From: Streptomyces hydrogenans
GTDB taxonomy: Bacteria; Actinomycetota; Actinomycetes; Streptomycetales; Streptomycetaceae
Direction: 5' to 3'
DNA length: 35,075 nucleotides
NCBI RefSeq assembly: GCF_014656075.1
Contig: NZ_BNBS01000084.1
Coordinates: 1-35,075 of the forward strand
In this document: piece after piece, positions 6,661 to 15,296 of the stretch
How positions within the stretch are numbered: position 1 is the stretch's first letter
Layout of the letters: the number at the start of each line of letters is the position of its first letter
The notes under the pieces: model-generated
Told to the model about the DNA's origin: nothing
The model's input: only the letters and a program-made list of their open reading frames with translations
The model's database searches: none
Made by a program: the position numbers and the translations under genes

Positions 6661-9600
6661 TCAGTCCAGGGCGTCGAGCAGGGTCGCGTCGAGCGGGCTG
6701 ACGTCCGGCTGCTCCGGGATCACCGTCGCGTCGCCGTCCTTCTTGAGCGTCTTCTTCGCCCCCTTCTTCGCCGCCTTCTTCTTCGCGCGGCGCTCCTTGC
6801 GGAGCTCGACCATCGCGTAGAGCGTCGGGACGAGGAGGAGGGTCAGCAGGGTCGAGCTGATCAGGCCGCCGATCACGACCACGGCGAGCGGCTGGGCGAT
6901 GAAGCCGCCCTCGCCGGTGATGCCGAGGGCCATCGGCAGCAGGGCGAAGATCGTCGCCAGGGCGGTCATCAGGATCGGGCGGAGCCGGTGCCGGCCGCCC
7001 TCGACCACCGCTTCGACGACGCCGTACCCCTGTGCCCGGTACTGGTTGATCAGGTCGATCAGGACGATCGCGTTGGTCACGACGATGCCGATGAGCATCA
7101 GCATGCCGATCATCGCCGGGACGCCCATCGCGGTGCCGGTGGCGACCAGCAGGCCGATGGCGCCGGTGGCGGCGAACGGGATGGAGACCAGCAGGATCAG
7201 CGGCTGGATCAGCGACCGGAAGGTCGCGACCAGCAGCATGAAGACGATCGCGACGGCCGCGAGCATCGCCAGGAACAGGTTGAGGAAGGCCTCGTTCTGG
7301 TCCTCGGAGACGCCGCCGACGGAGGCCGAGGCGCCCTCCGGCAGGTCGAGCGCGCTGATCTTCGACTGGAGCGCGGTGCCGACGGCGCCGGTGTTGTCCG
7401 TGGTCGGCTTGGCGGTGATCGTCGCCGCGCGGGCGCCGTCGATCCGGGTCATGGAGACCGGACCGGGGACCAGCTCGACGGTGGCGATGTCACCGAGCTT
7501 CACCGGGCCGAGCGGCAGCGCCTTCAGCTGGTCGAGGGTGGTGGCCGGGGTGGCCGAGGTGATGAGGACGTCCCGCTCGGTGTCGTCGAGGGTGGCCTTG
7601 GCGGCGGGGGTGCCGCGGACCGCCTGGGCGACGATCATGCCGAGGCTCGCGTCGTCGAAGCCGGCGTCGGCCGCCTTCTCGTTGGCCCTCACGGAGACCC
7701 GCGGGACCGACTGGGCCAGGTCGCTCTGGACGTCGGTGACGTCCTTCAGCTCCGCGACGGCCTTCTGGACCTGCTCGGACGCCTTCTGGAGCAGCTCCCG
7801 GTCGCCGGCCTTCACCACGACGCTCAGGTCCTGGCCGGCGAAGCCGTCGCCGGCCGCGATCGAGGTGTCGCCGACGCCGTCGAGCTTCCCGAGCGCCGAC
7901 TCGATGGCGTCGCGGGTCTTCTCGTACGAGGCGGACTCCTCCAGGGTCACCTGGAAGGACGCCTGGTTGGCGCCGGTGCCGCCGCCGAAGGCCGCCATGA
8001 AGCCGGAGGAGCCGACGGTGACCTGGTAGTTCTTGACGCCCTCGGTGTCCGCGAGGACCTTCTCGATCTTCTTCGCCGCCTCGTCGGAGGCGTCCAGGGC
8101 GGTGCCGGGGGCCAGCTTCTGCTTGACCGTCAGGACCGGCTGGTCGCCCTGGTCGAAGAAGTTGGTCTTCATCAGCGGCGCCATGCCGAAGGTGACGACC
8201 AAGACGACGAGGGCGATGGCCACGCTGGTGAGGCGGCGGCGGGTGGCGAACCGCAGCACCGGCACGTAGGCGCGCTGGAGGCGGCTCTTCGCCTCCTTCT
8301 CCTCGGCGGCCCTGCGGGCCTCGTCCGGGTCCTGGGAGGTGCCCTTGGGGGCGCGCAGGAACCAGAACGAGAGCACCGGCACGACCGTCAGCGACACCAG
8401 CAGCGAGGCCAGCAGGGCGGCCGTCACGGTGAGGCTGAACGAGCCGAACAGCTCGCCGACCATGCCGCCGACCAGGCCGATCGGCAGGAAGACGGCGACG
8501 GTGGTGAGGGTCGAGGAGGTGACCGCGCCGGCCACCTCCTTGACCGCGGTGATGATCGCGGACTGGCGGTCCTCGCCGTAGCCGAGGTGGCGCTTGATGT
8601 TCTCCAGGACCACGATCGAGTCGTCGACGACCCGGCCGATGGCGATGGTGAGCGCGCCGAGCGTCAGGACGTTGAGCGAGAGGTCGCGGGTCCACAGCAC
8701 GATCAGCGCGAGGACGACCGAGAGCGGGATGGAGACCGCGGTGACCAGGGTCGAGCGGATCGAGGCGAGGAAGACCAGGATCACCAGGACGGCCATGACG
8801 AGGCCGAGGGCGCCCTCGGTGGTGAGGCCGGAGATCGACTTGGCGACCGCCGGGCCCTGGTCCGAGACGACCGTCAGCTCGGCGCCCGCGCCCAGCTGCT
8901 TGCGCAGCTCGGGCAGCTTCTCCTCGACGGCCTCGGAGATGGCGACGGCGCTGCCGTCCTTGTCCATGGTGGCCATGACGGCGAGGCTGGGCTTGCCGTC
9001 GGTACGGGTCAGCGAGACCCGGGCGGACTCCTCCTGCTCGACGGTGGCGACGTCGGCCAGCCGGACCGCCTTGCCCCGGGCGGGCTTGATCCGCAGGTCC
9101 TGGATCTGCTGGAGCGAGGTGAAGCCGCCGCCGACCTGGACGGTGCGGCTCTTGCCGGCCTCGGAGAAGGAGCCGGCGGGCATGGTGCCGCCGCCGTTCT
9201 GGAGCGCCTGGGCGAGGTTCATGGAGGTCAGGCCGGCCGCGGCGAGCTTGCGCTCGTCGGGGGTGACGGAGACCTGGAGGTCCTGCACGCCGTCGATGCT
9301 GACCTGGCCGACGCCGTCGATGTCCTCCAGGGCCGGGACGACGGTCCGCTCCAGCTGGTCGGCGAGGGCCTGCTGGTCCTTGTCGGAGGTGGCGGCGAGG
9401 ACGACGGTCGGGATGTCGTCCGTCGAACCGGCCACGACCTGCGGGTCGACCGTGTCGGGCAGCATCGCCCGGGCGCGGTTGACGGCCTGCTGGACGTCGG
9501 CGACGAGCTGCTTGGTGGACTCGTCCCCGTAGTCGAAGGAGGCCATGATCACGGCGCTGCCCTCGGAGGCGGTGGACGTGATCCCCTTGAGGCCGTCGAC

Positions 9601-9822
9601 GGCCTTGAGGTTGTTCTCCAGCGGCTCGACGACCTGCTTCTCGACCACGTCGGGAGAGGCGCCCTGGTAGGGGGCGATGATCGAGACCATCGGGAGCTCG
9701 ATCGAGGGGAACAGCTGCTGCTTCAGCTGGGGTATCGCGATCAGTCCGAAGACGATGGCGACGATGGACATCAGCCCGATCAGGGCCCGTTGCGCGAGGC
9801 TGAATCTGGACAGCCAGGACAT
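6661..9822 (-). CDS. RND-family efflux transporter permease (HAE1/AcrB-like)
   Basis: The 1053-residue protein has the repeated architecture of AcrB-type transporters: an N-terminal helix (ALIGLMSIVAIVFGLIAIPQL), a large extracytoplasmic porter domain, helices 2-6, then the same again. The proton-relay Asp pair of helix 4 is present in GRVVDDSIVVLENIKRH. The C-terminus is a lysine-rich tail (KERRAKKKAAKKGAKK) and an acidic end. Such proteins export drugs, lipids or metals using the proton gradient; the substrate is unknown. No periplasmic adaptor or outer-membrane partner gene is nearby, as expected in a Gram-positive. ATG 9822 starts the conserved MSWLSRFSLAQRALIGL; an earlier in-frame ATG at 9900 adds an unconserved lead. 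It lies 157 bp downstream of the response regulator gene on the same strand, which suggests control by that system. Confidence 0.92.
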   Translation of the reverse strand: MSWLSRFSLAQRALIGLMSIVAIVFGLIAIPQLKQQLFPSIELPMVSIIAPYQGASPDVVEKQVVEPLENNLKAVDGLKGITSTASEGSAVIMASFDYGDESTKQLVADVQQAVNRARAMLPDTVDPQVVAGSTDDIPTVVLAATSDKDQQALADQLERTVVPALEDIDGVGQVSIDGVQDLQVSVTPDERKLAAAGLTSMNLAQALQNGGGTMPAGSFSEAGKSRTVQVGGGFTSLQQIQDLRIKPARGKAVRLADVATVEQEESARVSLTRTDGKPSLAVMATMDKDGSAVAISEAVEEKLPELRKQLGAGAELTVVSDQGPAVAKSISGLTTEGALGLVMAVLVILVFLASIRSTLVTAVSIPLSVVLALIVLWTRDLSLNVLTLGALTIAIGRVVDDSIVVLENIKRHLGYGEDRQSAIITAVKEVAGAVTSSTLTTVAVFLPIGLVGGMVGELFGSFSLTVTAALLASLLVSLTVVPVLSFWFLRAPKGTSQDPDEARRAAEEKEAKSRLQRAYVPVLRFATRRRLTSVAIALVVLVVTFGMAPLMKTNFFDQGDQPVLTVKQKLAPGTALDASDEAAKKIEKVLADTEGVKNYQVTVGSSGFMAAFGGGTGANQASFQVTLEESASYEKTRDAIESALGKLDGVGDTSIAAGDGFAGQDLSVVVKAGDRELLQKASEQVQKAVAELKDVTDVQSDLAQSVPRVSVRANEKAADAGFDDASLGMIVAQAVRGTPAAKATLDDTERDVLITSATPATTLDQLKALPLGPVKLGDIATVELVPGPVSMTRIDGARAATITAKPTTDNTGAVGTALQSKISALDLPEGASASVGGVSEDQNEAFLNLFLAMLAAVAIVFMLLVATFRSLIQPLILLVSIPFAATGAIGLLVATGTAMGVPAMIGMLMLIGIVVTNAIVLIDLINQYRAQGYGVVEAVVEGGRHRLRPILMTALATIFALLPMALGITGEGGFIAQPLAVVVIGGLISSTLLTLLLVPTLYAMVELRKERRAKKKAAKKGAKKTLKKDGDATVIPEQPDVSPLDATLLDALD

Positions 9823-9979
9823 GGGGTCTCTCTTCTGTGGCGTACTCGTCGGCAGGCGGCGGGCAGCCAGGAGCGCCCCCCAGCCCCCAGGATCGGCCAC
9901 CCGCGGGCCGCTCGCGTCGCCCCCGGGGCGGTTATCCGGCCGGGCGCGTACCGCGTCCGCAGTACGCCGGGGTGCCGGG

Positions 9980-10669
9980 TCACTCCCCCCTCGGGCGTAC
10001 CAGTCCCGTCTCGTAGGCGGTGACCACCAGCTGGGCGCGGTCGCGGGCGCCGAGCTTGGCCATGGCCCGGTTCACGTGGGTCTTCACGGTGAGCGGGCTG
10101 ACGTCGAGCCGTTCGGCGATCTCGTCGTTGGAGAGGCCGCCGCCGACGAGGACGAGGACCTCGCGCTCCCGGGCGGTGAGCGCGGCCAGCCGGCCGGCGT
10201 CCGCCCCGGCCGGGGTGCCGGCCGGGCCCGCGGCGGCGCTCTGGGCGAGGAAGCTGGCGATCAGGCCCTTGGTGGCGGTTGGCGAGAGCAGCGCCTCGCC
10301 CGCGTGCGCGATCCGGATCGCGCCGAGCAGCTCCTCCGGTTCGGCGCCCTTGCCGAGGAAGCCGGAGGCGCCGGCGCGCAGCGACTCGACGACGTACTCG
10401 TCGATCTCGAAGGTGGTGAGCATGACGATCCGGACGTCGGCGAGCTCGGGGTCGGCGGTGATCGCGCGGGTGGCGGCGAGGCCGTCGGTGCCGGGCATCC
10501 GGATGTCCATGAGGACGACGTCGGGCCGTTCGCTGCGGGCGAGGGCGGCGGCCTGGGCGCCGTCGGCGGCCTCCCCGACGACCTCCATGTCGGGCTCGGA
10601 GTCGACCAGCACCCGGAAGGCGCTGCGCAGCAGCGCCTGGTCGTCGGCGAGCAGCACCCGGATCGTCAT
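9980..10669 (-). CDS. LuxR/NarL-family two-component response regulator
   Basis: The 229-residue protein has a receiver domain in residues 1-120, with the acidic pair DD at 9-10, the phosphorylation site D55 in MDIRMPG and a conserved lysine in GFLGKGAEP. A C-terminal LuxR-type helix-turn-helix follows (LTAREREVLVLVGGGLSNDEIAERLDVS...). It is a DNA-binding transcription factor activated by the adjacent kinase. Its ATG overlaps the kinase stop codon by 4 nt (ATGA), so the two are translationally coupled. The RND transporter gene follows on the same strand and is the obvious candidate target, though nothing in the sequence proves it. Confidence 0.94.
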   Translation of the reverse strand: MTIRVLLADDQALLRSAFRVLVDSEPDMEVVGEAADGAQAAALARSERPDVVLMDIRMPGTDGLAATRAITADPELADVRIVMLTTFEIDEYVVESLRAGASGFLGKGAEPEELLGAIRIAHAGEALLSPTATKGLIASFLAQSAAAGPAGTPAGADAGRLAALTAREREVLVLVGGGLSNDEIAERLDVSPLTVKTHVNRAMAKLGARDRAQLVVTAYETGLVRPRGE

Positions 10670-11904
10670 CTGTCCTCCCCCGCCTCCCGGGCCGTCCCGG
10701 GGGTCAGCGGCAGTATCGCCTGCACGCGGAAGCCGCCGCCGTAGCGGGGTGCGGTGGTGAGGACGCCGCCGAGCGCGGTGACCCGCTCGCGCATGCCCAG
10801 CAGGCCGTGGCCGCCGGAGGGCTCCGGGGCGGGGCCGGTGGGCGGGACGCCGTCGTCGAGGACGGTGACCTCGACCGTACGGCCCACCAGGACGACGCTC
10901 ACCTCGGCGCGGGCGTCCGGTCCGGCGTGCTTGCGGACGTTGGTCAGGGCCTCCTGGACGATCCGGTACGCGGCCAGGTCGACGGCCGCCGGGAGGGGCC
11001 GGGCGCCGTCGGTGCGGGCCAGCGAGACGGGCAGGCCGGCCTTGCGGAAGCTGTCGAGGAGTCCGTCGAGCACCGCGAGGCCGGGGGCGGGCTCGGTCGG
11101 GGCCTCCGGGTCGCCGGACTGGCGGAGCAGGCCGACGGTGGCGCGCAGCTCGTCCAGGGCGGAGCGGCTGGCCTCGCGGACGTGCGCGAGCGCCTCCTTG
11201 GCCTGGTCGGGGCGCCTGTCCATGACGTGGGAGGCGACCCCGGCCTGCACGTTGACCAGGGCGATGTGGTGGGCGACGACGTCGTGGAGGTCGCGGGCGA
11301 TCCGGAGGCGTTCCTCGGCGACCCGGCGGCGGGCCTCCTCCTCGCGGGTCCGCTCGGCGCGTTCGGCGCGCTCCCGGATGGCGTCGACGAAGGCCCGGCG
11401 GCTGCGGACGGCGTCGCCGGCGGCGGCCGCCATGCCGGTCCAGGCGAAGACCCCCAGGTTCTCCTGGGCGTACCAGGGGGTGGGGCCGAAGGCCATGGCG
11501 GCGAAGGCGAGCGCGGTCATGGTGGCGAGGCCGACGCGCCAGGTGGTGGGGCGGTCGGTCTGCGAGGCGACGGTGTAGAGGGCGACGACGACGCCGATGG
11601 TGACCGGGGCCGGGCGGGTCTCGCCGAGCAGCTCGACGAGGGCGAGCCCGGAGGTGAGGGCGAGGACGACGAAGGGCCTGCGGCGCCGGAACACCAGGGC
11701 GAGGGCGGCGACGAGCATCATCCCGACCCCGGTGAGGGTGGGGGCGCGGTCGCCGAAGGTGGGGCCGGTGACGCTGCCGTGGGGGTCGGTGAAGGAGGCG
11801 GCGATCATCGCGACGAGGACGCCGAAGGCCAGCACCGTGTCGAAGGCGAGGGGATGGTCGCGGAAGCGCTCGCACAGGCGTGCGGCCAGGTGGGGGCGGG
11901 TCAC
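10666..11904 (-). CDS. Two-component sensor histidine kinase (HisKA_3, DesK/NarX-like)
   Basis: The 412-residue protein has an N-terminal membrane domain with several hydrophobic segments (residues about 15-165), a short coiled-coil linker rich in Arg and Glu, the dimerisation/phosphoacceptor region RIARDLHDVVAHH with H207, and a C-terminal HATPase domain ending GGHGLLGMRERVTALGG. It has no extracellular sensor domain, so it probably senses a signal at or in the membrane, as in cell-envelope stress kinases. The GTG at 11904 is favoured because a TACCGT -10 box on this strand (11916-11911) puts the transcription start at the GTG. An in-frame extension to 12060 is proline/arginine-rich junk. 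Co-transcribed with the response regulator gene. Confidence 0.92.
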   Translation of the reverse strand: MTRPHLAARLCERFRDHPLAFDTVLAFGVLVAMIAASFTDPHGSVTGPTFGDRAPTLTGVGMMLVAALALVFRRRRPFVVLALTSGLALVELLGETRPAPVTIGVVVALYTVASQTDRPTTWRVGLATMTALAFAAMAFGPTPWYAQENLGVFAWTGMAAAAGDAVRSRRAFVDAIRERAERAERTREEEARRRVAEERLRIARDLHDVVAHHIALVNVQAGVASHVMDRRPDQAKEALAHVREASRSALDELRATVGLLRQSGDPEAPTEPAPGLAVLDGLLDSFRKAGLPVSLARTDGARPLPAAVDLAAYRIVQEALTNVRKHAGPDARAEVSVVLVGRTVEVTVLDDGVPPTGPAPEPSGGHGLLGMRERVTALGGVLTTAPRYGGGFRVQAILPLTPGTAREAGEDR

Positions 11905-11916
11905 CGGGGAACGGTA
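11904..11916 (-). promoter_or_regulatory. -10 box for a leaderless transcript of the histidine kinase gene
   Basis: On the minus strand TACCGT (11916 down to 11911) ends 7 nt before the G of the GTG at 11904. There is no ribosome site, so the mRNA is probably leaderless. Confidence 0.45.
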
Positions 11917-12064
11917 CGGCGGGTTGCGGGTCTCATGGAACGGTGCGGGTCCTGGGGGGAGGGTGGGGTGACGGCTCCGGCGCCGCCCGGGCGCCGATCC
12001 GGTGGGCCCGGGCGTCCCTCCCCGAGGGCCCCGTCCGGAATCCCGGGGTGGGGCGCCCATGGGG

Positions 12065-12281
12065 CCCCGGGGGAACGCGCCTACGGGGACCCGCGGGAGG
12101 ACGCCCGCACGGAACCCCGGGCGGAACGTCTGCGGGGAACTCCCCGGGGGAACGCCCTACGAGGCACCCCGGCAGAACGCCTACGGAGAACGCCCGGGCG
12201 GAACGCCTAAGGGGAACCCCGGGCGGAACGCCTGGGGAGAATCCCGGCCGGAACGCGTACGAGGAACCCCCGAGCCGAACC
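12065..12281. repeat. Degenerate tandem repeat array, about 25-bp unit, eight copies plus a partial
   Basis: Units begin at 12065, 12091, 12116, 12141, 12168, 12192, 12218 and 12243, with a partial copy at 12268. Lengths are 24-27 bp. The shared core is CCCGGGCGGAACGCCTAC followed by GGGGAAC. Because lengths vary around 25, no single reading frame is kept, which argues against coding. The array lies between the pspAA stop and the kinase promoter, about 160 bp upstream of the kinase start. Confidence 0.85.
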
Positions 12282-12284
12282 GCC

Positions 12285-12300
12285 CGCCCCGATCGGGGCG
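12285..12300. terminator. Palindromic hairpin after pspAA
   Basis: CGCCCCGATCGGGGCG is a perfect 16-bp palindrome lying 6 nt beyond the pspAA stop codon on the minus strand. It probably ends the pspA-pspAA transcript. Confidence 0.55.
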
Positions 12301-12306
12301 GCGGTG

Positions 12307-12585
12307 TCAGCCCGGGATCAGGCCGTCGTCCGAGAGCATCTCCCGGACCTCGTCCAGGGTCGCGTCGGGGGACGGGAGGATGAGCTCCGAGGGTTCGAGG
12401 GCGTCGTCGGGGAGGGGACCGCCCAGCCGGCGGACGGCGGCGAGGAGGGCCGCCAGGGTGCGGCGGAAGCCTTCCTCGTCGCCCGACTCCATCTCGGCCA
12501 GCAACTCGTCGTCGAGCACGTTCAGCTCGGCGAAGTGGCTGTCGGCCAGCTCGCGCTGGCCCTCCCCCATGATCCGTACGATCAT
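12307..12585 (-). CDS. pspAA: PspA-associated protein PspAA
   Basis: This small acidic protein (92 residues) begins MIVRIMGEGQ and ends LDEVREMLSDDGLIPG. That pattern, and the position directly after pspA, match the PspAA family, a partner of PspA/IM30 proteins in actinobacteria and other bacteria. Its biochemical role is not settled; a role in modulating PspA at the membrane is supposed. AAGGA lies about 7 nt before the ATG. Only 19 bp separate it from the pspA stop, so the two form an operon. Confidence 0.85.
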   Translation of the reverse strand: MIVRIMGEGQRELADSHFAELNVLDDELLAEMESGDEEGFRRTLAALLAAVRRLGGPLPDDALEPSELILPSPDATLDEVREMLSDDGLIPG

Positions 12586-12604
12586 GACGCCGTCCTTGTC
12601 CTGG

Positions 12605-13402
12605 CTACTGCTTGTCGAAGCGCGGGTGGGACTGCTGCTGGTTCTGCTGGGGGGCGCCCTGGGCGCCGCCCTCGATGGCCTGCTGCTGGGCCGAGGGGCC
12701 CCCGGCCAGCTCGGCCTTCATGCGCTGGAGCTCCAGCTCGACGTCCGTGCCGCCGGAGAGACGGTCCAGCTCGGCCTGGATGTCGTCCTTGGCGAGGCCC
12801 GACTGGTCGTCGAGCGCGCCGGAGGCGAGGAGCTCGTCGATGGCGCCGGCCCGGGCCTGGAGCTGGGCGGTCTTGTCCTCGGCCCGCTGGATGGCGAGGC
12901 CGACGTCGCTCATCTCCTCGGAGATGCCGGAGAAGGACTCGGCGATCCGGGTCTGGGCCTGGGCGGCCGTGTAGGTGGCCTTGATGGTCTCCTTCTTCGT
13001 GCGGAAGGCGTCGACCTTGGCCTGGAGCCGCTGCGCGGCGAGGGTCAGCTTCTCCTCCTCGCCCTGGAGGGTCTGGTGCTGCACCTCCAGGTCGCTGACC
13101 TGCTGCTGGAGCGCGGCGCGACGGGACAGCGCCTCGCGGGCGAGGTCCTCGCGGCCGAGCGCCAGCGCCTTGCGACCCTGGTCCTCCAGCTTGGCGGACT
13201 GGCCCTGCAGCTGGTTCAGCTGGAGTTCGAGCCGCTTGCGGGAGGTGGCGACGTCGGCGACGCCCCTGCGCACCTTCTGCAGCAGCTCCAGCTGCTTCTG
13301 GTAGGAGTAGTCGAGGGTCTCGCGCGGGTCCTCGGCCCGGTCAAGGGCCTTGTTCGCCTTCGCGCGGAAGATCATCCCCATACGCTTCATGACACCGCTC
13401 AT
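12605..13402 (-). CDS. pspA: Phage shock protein A (PspA/IM30 family)
   Basis: The 265-residue protein is almost entirely helical and predicted coiled coil, with the family N-terminus MKRMGMIFRAKANKALDRAEDP (amphipathic helix) and the typical run of Gln/Leu/Glu-rich helices. The last 35 residues are a low-complexity Gln-rich tail (GAQGAPQQNQQQS). PspA/ESCRT-III-like proteins bind stressed membranes and limit proton leakage or repair the bilayer. The ATG at 13402 and an internal ATG at 13390 (giving MKRMGM) are both possible; the first has an AAGGGGG site about 12 nt away. It is divergent from the DUF3043 gene across 280 bp in which I found no other gene. Confidence 0.93.
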   Translation of the reverse strand: MSGVMKRMGMIFRAKANKALDRAEDPRETLDYSYQKQLELLQKVRRGVADVATSRKRLELQLNQLQGQSAKLEDQGRKALALGREDLAREALSRRAALQQQVSDLEVQHQTLQGEEEKLTLAAQRLQAKVDAFRTKKETIKATYTAAQAQTRIAESFSGISEEMSDVGLAIQRAEDKTAQLQARAGAIDELLASGALDDQSGLAKDDIQAELDRLSGGTDVELELQRMKAELAGGPSAQQQAIEGGAQGAPQQNQQQSHPRFDKQ

Positions 13403-13668
13403 GGGCTTCGCGCGCCCCCTTCTGACGGACGTGGCACCGGCTCTTCGACAGGATCCACAGTACGGGCCCTGCCTCTATTACCGCACTGTTCGGAGCGGGA
13501 TGCGCTCCTCCCCAAGGACGACTGGCACCCCCTTCGCCTCCCGCGGGGGGAGGAGAAGGATCTCGGGGAGACCCCTGGCACCGCCCGTCCTCGTGTGCGT
13601 ACCGGCTACGACGCCGGCTGTGAGCGGATCGTTCCCTCCCGGACTGGGGTTCCATGCCCGCCACCCCG

Positions 13669-13683
13669 TACCCTTGGGTTTTG
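13669..13683 (+). promoter_or_regulatory. -10 box for a nearly leaderless DUF3043 transcript
   Basis: TACCCT at 13669-13674 ends 8 nt before the GTG at 13683, and no ribosome site separates them. Confidence 0.4.
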
Positions 13684-14285
13684 TGTTCCGTAGCCGTTCG
13701 AAGGATGAGAAGGCCCCCACCGAGAAGGTGACGGCGGACCTCTCCAAGCAGCCCCGCGACCCCGAGGCCCCCAAGGGCCGCCCGACCCCGAAGCGGAGTG
13801 AGGCCCAGTCACAGCGTCGTCGTGCGCAGACCGTCCCGCTCGACCGCAAGGAGGCCAGCAAGCGCCAGCGTGAGGCGCGGCGGGCCGACCTGACGCGTCA
13901 GCGCGAAGCGCTGAACAATGGTGACGAGCGTTATCTGCCGGCCCGTGACAAGGGTCCGGTGCGCAAGTTCGTGCGCGATTTCGTCGACTCGCGCTTCGCG
14001 ATCGCCGAGTTCTTCCTGCCGATGGCCGTGGTCATCCTCGTGCTCTCGCTCTTCGGCAACACCAACCGCTCGCTCCAGAACATCTCGCTGCTGCTCTGGC
14101 TCGGTGTGATCATCCTGATCATCATCGACTCGATCGGCATCTGGATCCGGCTGCGGAAGCAGCTCAACGAGCGGTTCCCGAACGAGCCGAAGCGCGGTGC
14201 GATCGCGTACGGCCTGATGCGCACGCTCCAGATGCGTCGCCTGCGGCTTCCGAAGCCGCAGGTCAAGCGCGGAGAGCGGCCCTGA
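13683..14285 (+). CDS. DUF3043 integral membrane protein
   Basis: This is a 200-residue protein with a highly charged N-terminal half (residues 1-95, rich in Lys, Arg, Glu and Pro), then two hydrophobic helices: IAEFFLPMAVVILVLSLFG and ISLLLWLGVIILIIIDSIGIWI. A basic tail (RTLQMRRLRLPKPQVKRGE) follows. This layout is that of DUF3043, an actinobacterial family of unknown function. The GTG start at 13683 follows a -10 box directly; in-frame sequence upstream to 13350 is the noncoding pspA divergent region. Its stop overlaps the possible CTG start of the methyltransferase gene. Divergent to pspA, so a shared membrane-stress role is possible but unproven. Confidence 0.85.
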   Translation: MFRSRSKDEKAPTEKVTADLSKQPRDPEAPKGRPTPKRSEAQSQRRRAQTVPLDRKEASKRQREARRADLTRQREALNNGDERYLPARDKGPVRKFVRDFVDSRFAIAEFFLPMAVVILVLSLFGNTNRSLQNISLLLWLGVIILIIIDSIGIWIRLRKQLNERFPNEPKRGAIAYGLMRTLQMRRLRLPKPQVKRGERP

Positions 14286-15127
14286 GCGCGGACGGCTCGG
14301 TCCCCGGCGGGCACGCTTTCGGCGTGGCCGCCACCGGGGCGGGCGGTCCGGTGCTGCCCGCCGTCGTCCACTGGCCCGCCGGTCACGGCGGACTCCGGGA
14401 CACCATCCGGCAGGAGATCGTCGCCCGCCAGGTCGACGAGCAGATAACCGGCCGCTACCCGGTGGGGCAGCGGCTGAGGATCCTCGACGCGGGCATGGGG
14501 GCCGGTACGCAGGCGCTGCGGCTGGCCCGGGCCGGTCACACCGTCACGGGCCTGGAGGCCGACCCGGAGCTGCTGAAGGCGGCCCGGGACTCGCTGGCGA
14601 CCGAGCCGGCCGGGATCCGCGAGCGGGTCCGGCTGATCGAGGGCGACGGCCGCGAGACCGGCGTCCACTTCCTGCCGGGCAGCTTCGACGTGGTCCTGTG
14701 CCACGGGGTGCTCATGTACGCCGACGAGCCGGACGCGCTGCTTGCGGGTCTGGCCCGGATGCTGGCGCCCGGCGGCCTGCTCTCCCTGGTGGTACGGAAC
14801 GCGGACGCCCTCGCCATGCGGCCGGGGCTCGCCGGGGACTGGGCGGGCGCGCTGGCCGGCTTCGACACGGACGTCTACCAGGACGACGACGGCGTGAAGG
14901 TGCGGGCCGACCGGCTCGACGCGCTGACCGCGACGCTCGCGGGGATCGCGGCGCCGCTGCACGCCTGGTACGGGGTGCGGGTCTTCACCGACGGCGTCCC
15001 CCCGGAGGCGGGCCTGCCCGCCGCCGAGGAGCTGGAACGGCTGCTCGCCGCCGAGGAGCGGGCGGGCCGGACCGATCCGTACCGGCGGGTGGCGGCGCTG
15101 CTGCACCTGTGCGGGGTCCGGGGCTGA
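14282..15127 (+). CDS. Class I SAM-dependent methyltransferase
   Basis: The protein has the Rossmann-fold SAM site ILDAGMGAGTQALRLA (motif I), the acidic residue ending strand 2 (VTGLEADPELL) and FDVVLCHGVLMYADEPDALL (motif IV region), typical of small-molecule or tRNA/lipid methyltransferases. The substrate is unknown. The start is uncertain. A GTG at 14324 gives 267 residues but has only a weak distant GGCGGG. A CTG at 14282, overlapping the upstream stop as CTGA and preceded by GGAGAG at 14271-14276, would give 281 residues and translational coupling to the DUF3043 gene. I list the longer form as more likely, without certainty. Confidence 0.8.
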   Translation: MSADGSVPGGHAFGVAATGAGGPVLPAVVHWPAGHGGLRDTIRQEIVARQVDEQITGRYPVGQRLRILDAGMGAGTQALRLARAGHTVTGLEADPELLKAARDSLATEPAGIRERVRLIEGDGRETGVHFLPGSFDVVLCHGVLMYADEPDALLAGLARMLAPGGLLSLVVRNADALAMRPGLAGDWAGALAGFDTDVYQDDDGVKVRADRLDALTATLAGIAAPLHAWYGVRVFTDGVPPEAGLPAAEELERLLAAEERAGRTDPYRRVAALLHLCGVRG

Positions 15128-15140
15128 CGCCCCCCCCTCA

Positions 15141-15195
15141 CGACACGGCCGAGGGGCCGGTGCGCCGAGCAGGCGCGCCGGCCCCTTCGCGTGTC
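15141..15195 (+). terminator. Terminator hairpin after the methyltransferase gene
   Basis: Nested inverted repeats: outer CGACACG/CGTGTCG (15141-15147 and 15189-15195), inner 16-bp stem 15151-15166 with 15172-15187, loop GAGCA. Confidence 0.7.
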
Positions 15196-15283
15196 GCCCG
15201 CTTCCGGCACGTACCCCTGCCCCGTCCGCCGGGAGGTACGCCTGTTCGGAGGATTCCGCCGGGACGGGCGAAAAGGACGGACG

Positions 15284-15296
15284 GATACTCCGGACA
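15284..15296 (+). promoter_or_regulatory. -10 box for a leaderless transcript of the HtrA-like protease gene
   Basis: GATACT at 15284-15289 (5 of 6 matches to TATACT) ends 7 nt before the A of the ATG at 15296. Confidence 0.4.

Noticed and set aside
6988..10023. A 1011-codon open frame on the plus strand opposite the RND transporter gene
   Set aside because: It is extremely rich in Gly, Asp, Arg and Gln with no recognisable domain, and mirrors the codon bias of the real minus-strand gene; a typical antisense artefact of GC-rich DNA.
12065..12281. The tandem array as a CRISPR
   Set aside because: Units are contiguous with no unique spacers and no cas gene is near.
12002..13693. A 563-codon plus-strand frame across the tandem repeats and opposite pspA
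   Set aside because: Composition is proline/arginine-rich then low complexity; pspA and pspAA on the other strand are clear.
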